The notes under the pieces: model-generated
Databases searched by the model: none
What the model was told of the DNA's origin: nothing
The model's input: only the letters and a program-made list of their open reading frames with translations
Program-made: the position numbers and the translations under genes
Assembly (NCBI GenBank): GCA_963709505.1
Contig: CAVPXC010000029.1
Coordinates: 268,726-332,725 of the forward strand
DNA from: CAVPXC01 sp963709505
GTDB taxonomy: Bacteria; Chloroflexota; Anaerolineae; JAAEKA01
Reading direction: 5' to 3'
Length of the DNA: 64,000 bases
Shown here: one piece after another, positions 59,858-64,000 of the stretch
Position numbering within the stretch: the stretch's first letter is position 1
How the letters are laid out: each line of letters starts with the position of its first letter

Positions 59858-60739
59858 TCAACCAGGAGCTTGTAATAGCCGGATGCGACGGCGCACTTCG
59901 TCGCGCATGCGCACTTTGCCTTGCTGGAGGATGTCGGCCTCTTTGCGGGAGCCGACCACCTGGTGGTAGCCTACCTCGGCGGGCAGGCTGCGGACGGCCG
60001 CGGCGACGCCTTCGAGAAAGGCGCGCTTGAGCACGGTGCCGTAGTTGAATTTGGCCACGCCCAGGGCGATTGCCTGAGGGATCGCTTCGTCGGGAAAGCC
60101 GGTGCCGCCGTGGATCACCAGCGGCAAAGGCACCGCCTGGTGGATCGCCGCCAGCCGGGCCCAATCGACGGAAGCCTTGCCGTGGGTCAGCGTGTGCACG
60201 TTGCCTACGGAGACGGCCAGCGCGTCGATGCCGGTCTCGTCGACGAAGCGGGCAGCCTGCGCAGGGTCGGTCAGGTGGCCGGCGCCGCCACCCATCTCGC
60301 CGGAGGCGTCGGGCAGCTCGCCGAACTCCGCCTCGACGGCCGCACCGACTTCGTGCGCCACCTGGACAATCTGACGGGTCACTTGCACGTTGTCGGCATA
60401 GGATAGGGCGCTGGAGTCGAGCATGACCGCGTTGAAACCTGCCCGCAGGCCGCGCTGGATTTGGTCGAAGGTCGTGACTTCGTTGAGCAAAAAGGCAACC
60501 GGCACCTTGGCCGCGCGGGCCGTCTCCAGACCCAGCGCGGCCAGCCGTTCCAATCCGCCGCCGTCGAGCCAGCCAGGCTCCATCATCACGCCGCCGAAGC
60601 CAAGGATCACCGGCGCGTTCTCGGCTTCGGCGGCCTCGAGCACAGCCTCCAGCGAGTACACATCCCACGACTCGAAGTAGCCGACGGCATAGCCGCCGGA
60701 CAGGGCGTCGTCGAGTAGCTGTTTGAATGAAATGAGCAT
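59858..60739 (-). CDS. Class II (zinc) fructose-bisphosphate aldolase-family protein
   Basis: 293 intact residues from MLISFKQLLDDALSGGYAVG; the longer frame runs into a repeat array and is rejected. SWDVYSLEAVLEAAEAENAP, GFNAVMLDSSALSYADNVQV (catalytic Asp region), AAVEAEFGELPDASG, TGIDALAVSVGNVHTLTHGK (zinc His) and LVIHGGTGFPDEAIPQAI (zinc His) with VAKFNYGT show the FbaA/GatY/KbaY fold. It would split a ketose bisphosphate into two trioses. The context (ABC transporter, ketose kinases) suggests a tagatose- or fructose-type substrate, but this is not resolved. Confidence 0.86.
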   Translation of the reverse strand: MLISFKQLLDDALSGGYAVGYFESWDVYSLEAVLEAAEAENAPVILGFGGVMMEPGWLDGGGLERLAALGLETARAAKVPVAFLLNEVTTFDQIQRGLRAGFNAVMLDSSALSYADNVQVTRQIVQVAHEVGAAVEAEFGELPDASGEMGGGAGHLTDPAQAARFVDETGIDALAVSVGNVHTLTHGKASVDWARLAAIHQAVPLPLVIHGGTGFPDEAIPQAIALGVAKFNYGTVLKRAFLEGVAAAVRSLPAEVGYHQVVGSRKEADILQQGKVRMRDEVRRRIRLLQAPG

Positions 60740-60756
60740 GGTGTTGATCCAAGCGG

Positions 60757-60861
60757 GTGTCAGAGTGTCAGAGTGTCGGAGTGTCAGAGTGTCAAGTGTC
60801 AAGTGTTACAGGCCAACGCACGTGACACCTGACACCTGACACTCTGACACTCTGACACTCA
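60757..60861. repeat. Inverted GTCAGAGT array between permease and aldolase genes
   Basis: GTGTCAGAGTGTCAGAGTG-type units (8-mers, then 7-mers GTCAAGT) run from 60757 to 60808. The complementary arm (GACACCTGACACC... CTGACACTC) runs from 60822 to 60861. The permease TGA stop is inside the array and the other arm ends about 17 bases from the aldolase start. Confidence 0.75.
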
Positions 60862-61713
60862 CCCTTTGACCGCTCCAAACGTCAAGCCGCGCACGATAAA
60901 GCGCTGGGCGGTCAGGGCAAGCAGGGCCGGCGGTAGGATGGCGATCAGGAGGCGAGTGGCCACAAACCAGAACTGGATGCCTTGGGTGTGTTCGACACCG
61001 GCGATGAGGACGGTGATGGGCTGAGCGTTTTTGTAGCTCAGGACCAGGCCAAAGAGAAATTCGTTCCAGGAAAAGGCAAAAGCGATCACGGCTGCCGCGG
61101 CGATGGCGGGCGCTGACAAGGGGAGCGCGATGTGCCAGAACGCCTGCCAATGGGACGCGCCGTCAACGTAGGCCGACTCTTCCATTTCAATGGGCAAATC
61201 CTTGAACACGTCGCGCATGATCAGCACCGTGAAGGGCAGCGTGAAAGTGGCATTGGCCAGAATCAGCGCCAACAAGGTGTCGGTCAGATGCAGGGTTTGC
61301 ATCACCATAAAGAAGGGGATGATCGTCGCCACGGGAGGCAGAAAACGCTGTGACAGGAACCATGTGGCGATGCCGCCGTTTGACCAGCGCCGATAACGGA
61401 ATCGAGCCAGTCCGTAGCCGGCCAACGTGCCCAAGAAAACGGCAATCGACGTCGCGCCAATGGAAAGGACCAGGCTGTTGCGAAGAGCACGGGATATTTC
61501 CGGCAGGCGGTTCGTAAACTCCGCTTTCCAGTTGGCCAGGGTTGGCGTGAACTGCAACCAAGGAATGAGCGAAGGCTTGCTCAGAATCACGGCCGGCGGC
61601 TTGAGGGAAGTAATGATTGCCCAGTAGAAAGGAAAGGCTGCCCAACACACCGCAATGAAAATCACGAACCATATCAGAAAATTGCCCAGTCGCGATCCTT
61701 TGTGTTTGGTCAT
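60859..61713 (-). CDS. Carbohydrate ABC transporter permease, MalG type
   Basis: 284 intact residues with about six membrane helices, the first in FLIWFVIFIAVCWAAFPFYW. The EAA loop that contacts the ATPase is EESAYVDGASHWQAFWHIAL, then PLSAPAIAAAAVIAFAFSWN. It pairs with the MalF-type permease encoded 21 bases upstream to import a sugar or oligosaccharide delivered by the binding protein. No ATPase gene is in the window, so a shared MsmK-like ATPase or one beyond the edge is needed. Confidence 0.92.
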   Translation of the reverse strand: MTKHKGSRLGNFLIWFVIFIAVCWAAFPFYWAIITSLKPPAVILSKPSLIPWLQFTPTLANWKAEFTNRLPEISRALRNSLVLSIGATSIAVFLGTLAGYGLARFRYRRWSNGGIATWFLSQRFLPPVATIIPFFMVMQTLHLTDTLLALILANATFTLPFTVLIMRDVFKDLPIEMEESAYVDGASHWQAFWHIALPLSAPAIAAAAVIAFAFSWNEFLFGLVLSYKNAQPITVLIAGVEHTQGIQFWFVATRLLIAILPPALLALTAQRFIVRGLTFGAVKG

Positions 61714-61734
61714 GAAATCACCTCGTCCCGTTGA

Positions 61735-62595
61735 TCAATCATAGCCTTTGCGCATGCGATTGAAGAAGAAAATAGTGATAACCATCATGATAACGAGCAG
61801 TATGTAAGCTAAGGCCGATGCATAGCCCTGGTTGAAGTTGCGCAAACCCACGAGGTAGACGAAGAAGGAATACGTTTGGGTTGCCGCTCCGGGGCCGCCA
61901 CTCGTCAAGCTGAAGGGGATGTCCAGCATCTTGAATGTTTCCACCAGCCGCAACATGGTAACCGTCAACAGGATCGGCGCGATCAGGGGAAGCGTAATAA
62001 AGCGAAATATGTCCCATTCAGACGACGTGTCGAGTCGACCGGCTTCGTAGACTTCCTCAGGCATCGCCTGCAGCCCGGCTAAAAGCACGAGGAAGCAGAA
62101 CGGTGTCCATTGCCAGGTGTCGACCAAGATGACGGCCAGCCTGGCCAACCAGACACTGGAGAACCAGGCGGGAGGGTGTGCCATGCCCAATGCAATCAGC
62201 ACGGTGTTAACAGCTCCTACTTGTTCATGAAAGATGGTCAGGCCCAGGTATCCAACCGCAATGGCCGAGGTGAAGATCGGCATAGTAAATAGCGAACGAA
62301 ACACACGTTGCCCGCGCATCTCGCGATTGAACAATAGGGCCAGCCCCAACCCTCCCAGGACGGTGATCGTCGTGCTGGCGATCACGAAGATGAGCGTTAC
62401 CCCCATGGCGTCCCAAAAGCGATAGTCCTTGAATGCGTCAACATAATTCTGCAGGCCGATAAACTTCTCAGGCCGTCCCAAACGAGCCTTGAAGAAGCTC
62501 AAACGCAGTGAGTACAGCAGTGGAAAGATCGTGAAAGTCAGAACCCAGAGGATTCCGGGTAGCACAAACAAATACTTCATACGACTGCGTTGCAT
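61735..62595 (-). CDS. Carbohydrate ABC transporter permease, MalF type
   Basis: 286 intact residues starting MQRSRMKYLFVLPGILWVLT, with about six helices. The EAA loop is MPEEVYEAGRLDTSSEWDIF, followed by RFITLPLIAPILLTVTMLRL. It lacks the large periplasmic insertion of MalF itself, as is usual for the wider family. It is separated from the binding-protein gene by a hairpin that probably lowers permease expression. Confidence 0.92.
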   Translation of the reverse strand: MQRSRMKYLFVLPGILWVLTFTIFPLLYSLRLSFFKARLGRPEKFIGLQNYVDAFKDYRFWDAMGVTLIFVIASTTITVLGGLGLALLFNREMRGQRVFRSLFTMPIFTSAIAVGYLGLTIFHEQVGAVNTVLIALGMAHPPAWFSSVWLARLAVILVDTWQWTPFCFLVLLAGLQAMPEEVYEAGRLDTSSEWDIFRFITLPLIAPILLTVTMLRLVETFKMLDIPFSLTSGGPGAATQTYSFFVYLVGLRNFNQGYASALAYILLVIMMVITIFFFNRMRKGYD

Positions 62596-62613
62596 AATGC
62601 CTCCGATCTCCGG

Positions 62614-62651
62614 GAAGACTGGTCCAGCCTGTTTCGGCCGGACCAGTCTTC
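62614..62651 (-). terminator. Intercistronic hairpin between binding protein and permease
   Basis: GAAGACTGGTCC pairs perfectly with GGACCAGTCTTC (12 bp). There is no U-run, so it is more likely an mRNA-stabilising or attenuating hairpin that raises binding-protein levels relative to permeases. Confidence 0.6.
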
Positions 62652-62705
62652 AGGAAAAGCTCAGCAAACTCTCACTGTTCTTGGATCTTGTCGGGCGAAC
62701 GGTCC

Positions 62706-64000
62706 TTACTGAGGCGTGTACCCGATCAACTCCTGATACAGCTTGAGCAGATCCTCGCGGCCGAAGTCGTCGATGATGCGGTTCCAGTCGTCCTTGGTTC
62801 GATCGAGCGCCTCTTGCGACGTGATCTGTCCGGTGACCGCCTCCGACAGGTGGATATCCCAGGCCGTCATCATCTCAGTGGTGGCGGGGATGCGGATGTA
62901 GGTCTGGAAAATCGGATACTTGAAGAAGTTGTCGGTGTAAGCGTCGACGTAGCTCTTCGCATCGACTTCGTTCCAACCGGCGGTTACGTAGTCTTCGATG
63001 GTGGCTTTGCCCGTAGGCTCGAGCCAGTCATAGGACGTGCCGGGGTTGACGCCGGTCCAGCCGTATTCCACCAGCCAGTGGTTGATTTCCGGGCTGGCCA
63101 TGAGCGCCATCCAGTAGTAGACCAGGTCGGGGTTTTCGGCGAACTTGGACATCACCGGGTGCCAGGAGCAGCCGACCTGATTGCCAACCAGGTTGGCTTG
63201 GTCCAGGTTGAGGAATTCCTGCTTTCCCATGTCGTAGGGCTGCTTGGTGCCAGGAATACCGCGTGCACCCACCTTGCCCTGGACCGTCGACTGGGTCAGA
63301 TCTTGCGCCAGCGAACCGACATCGCCCCAGGAGAAGGTCATCAGAGCGTTGCCGGACAGGAAATCTGCCCAGGCTTCGCCCAGGCTCCAGCCCCACATCG
63401 CCGACGGCCCGGCTTTTGACAGCTCGATCAGCGTGTCCAACGCCTTGACGTGGCCTGGCGAGTTGATCAGCGGCTCCATGGTTTCGGGGTCGAAGTAATA
63501 GATGTTGTGGGTCGCATCGACCTTGGTCGGGTCGTCGCCTGGGGCCGGGATCGTGACGTACGGTGCGGATAGGGCCATGAAGTGGAAGAAGCCCTGGCCG
63601 CCCACTTTCAGATGCAGCGTGATGCCGTCATCCGGATCGCCGTCGCCGTTCCAGTCCTTGCCGTTGAAGAAGTTCGCGATCTTCAGAACGTCTTCCCAGG
63701 TGTCCATGGCGACCGGCATATCCTCGCCGGTTTCGTCCTTGTAGGCAGCCTGCCACTTGGGATCGTCGATGATGTCCTTGCGCCAGTAGAGGATCTGGGC
63801 ATCGTGGTCGTAGCTGGTGCCGTACCAATTGTCGCCCCACTTGAGCAGGTTGGCGATGGAGGGCGACAGCGAGTCACGATCCCACTTCGGCATGCGCGGA
63901 TCGTCGAACCACTTGTCGATCGGCTGGATGAAGTCGTTGGCGATGTAATCGCCGTAGAAGTTCGAGCAGTTGATAATCATGTCGTACTGATTGGCGCCGG
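62706..64000 (-). CDS. Extracellular sugar-binding protein (partial, 5' end outside window)
   Basis: The C-terminal 431 codons are open and intact; the start and signal peptide lie beyond the right edge. YLRKD-like ILYWRKDIIDDPKWQAAYKD, DMPVAMDTWEDVLKIANFFN, GNALMTFSWGDVGSLAQDLT and SPEINHWLVEYGWTGVNPGT fit family-1 (MalE/UgpB-like) solute-binding proteins that capture sugars outside the membrane. It contains a Ca-like loop NGDGDPDDG. It would be the first gene of the transporter operon. The ligand is unknown; a pentose or ketose source is inferred from the downstream enzymes. Confidence 0.9.
   Translation of the reverse strand, partial: GANQYDMIINCSNFYGDYIANDFIQPIDKWFDDPRMPKWDRDSLSPSIANLLKWGDNWYGTSYDHDAQILYWRKDIIDDPKWQAAYKDETGEDMPVAMDTWEDVLKIANFFNGKDWNGDGDPDDGITLHLKVGGQGFFHFMALSAPYVTIPAPGDDPTKVDATHNIYYFDPETMEPLINSPGHVKALDTLIELSKAGPSAMWGWSLGEAWADFLSGNALMTFSWGDVGSLAQDLTQSTVQGKVGARGIPGTKQPYDMGKQEFLNLDQANLVGNQVGCSWHPVMSKFAENPDLVYYWMALMASPEINHWLVEYGWTGVNPGTSYDWLEPTGKATIEDYVTAGWNEVDAKSYVDAYTDNFFKYPIFQTYIRIPATTEMMTAWDIHLSEAVTGQITSQEALDRTKDDWNRIIDDFGREDLLKLYQELIGYTPQ

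Overview
The window looks like a chromosomal contig of a high-GC, mesophilic, non-model bacterium, most probably of the phylum Chloroflexota (Anaerolineae/Caldilineae-like). This rests on gene content: META-domain lipoproteins with Pro/Thr-rich tethers, a BTAD-NB-ARC-WD40 regulator, NuoEF/Hdr-type redox genes, sugar ABC transporters with FGGY kinases, DUF433/DUF5615 modules, and intergenic spaces packed with inverted repeats. No rRNA, tRNA, CRISPR array or complete insertion sequence was recognised. A very large share of the genes, including conserved enzymes, are split by single-base frameshifts, so either the sequence carries many indel errors or local gene decay is extensive. Breakpoints are therefore given per gene.

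Layout. 1-9.5 kb (minus strand): two tandem copies of a secreted protein of unknown function, a large secreted M14 carboxypeptidase with a dockerin-like tail, a Cys-rich NOSP-family protein, a LysM protein and an Rpn-type nuclease. 9.6-19.2 kb: kynureninase, a broken S41 peptidase lipoprotein abutting a BTAD-NB-ARC-WD40 regulator tail to tail, and a solute-binding/NBR1-Ig/META lipoprotein. 19.2-25.2 kb: a META/beta-lactamase-like/alpha-beta-hydrolase fusion followed by remnants of at least four unrelated genes. 25.3-28.2 kb: a small inverted-repeat element with an apparent target duplication, a DUF433-DUF5615 toxin-antitoxin pair and a histidine kinase/response regulator pair.

28.5-39.4 kb (plus strand) is the most interesting block. 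It is one tightly packed operon: an unknown CxxC protein, NuoE, a NuoF-GltD fusion, a NuoG-like Fe-S subunit, an HdrA-MvhD fusion, an FrhB-family subunit, a GXGXG subunit and a ferredoxin-FMN glutamate-synthase subunit. Together these look like a flavin-based NAD(P)H/ferredoxin electron hub wired to an archaeal-type glutamate-synthase core that lacks a glutaminase domain.

39.5-50.2 kb: a YyaL-type thioredoxin-fold protein, mannitol-1-phosphate dehydrogenase, orphan antitoxin-like genes, a GNAT acetyltransferase, and a DeoR regulator with E2 and fused E1 of a 2-oxoacid (acetoin/pyruvate-type) dehydrogenase. 50.3-64 kb: pentose/ketose catabolism, with a sugar ABC transporter (binding protein, two permeases), class II aldolase, two FGGY kinases of xylulokinase/sedoheptulokinase type, a D-lyxose isomerase-like enzyme, a PfkB kinase, a DUF362 Fe-S protein, ribulokinase and ribulose-5-phosphate 4-epimerase.

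The non-coding DNA is unusual. At five operon junctions, inverted arrays of 7-8-base units start at the stop codon of one gene and end next to the Shine-Dalgarno of the following gene. At least four further families of dispersed palindromic elements occur in two or more copies.
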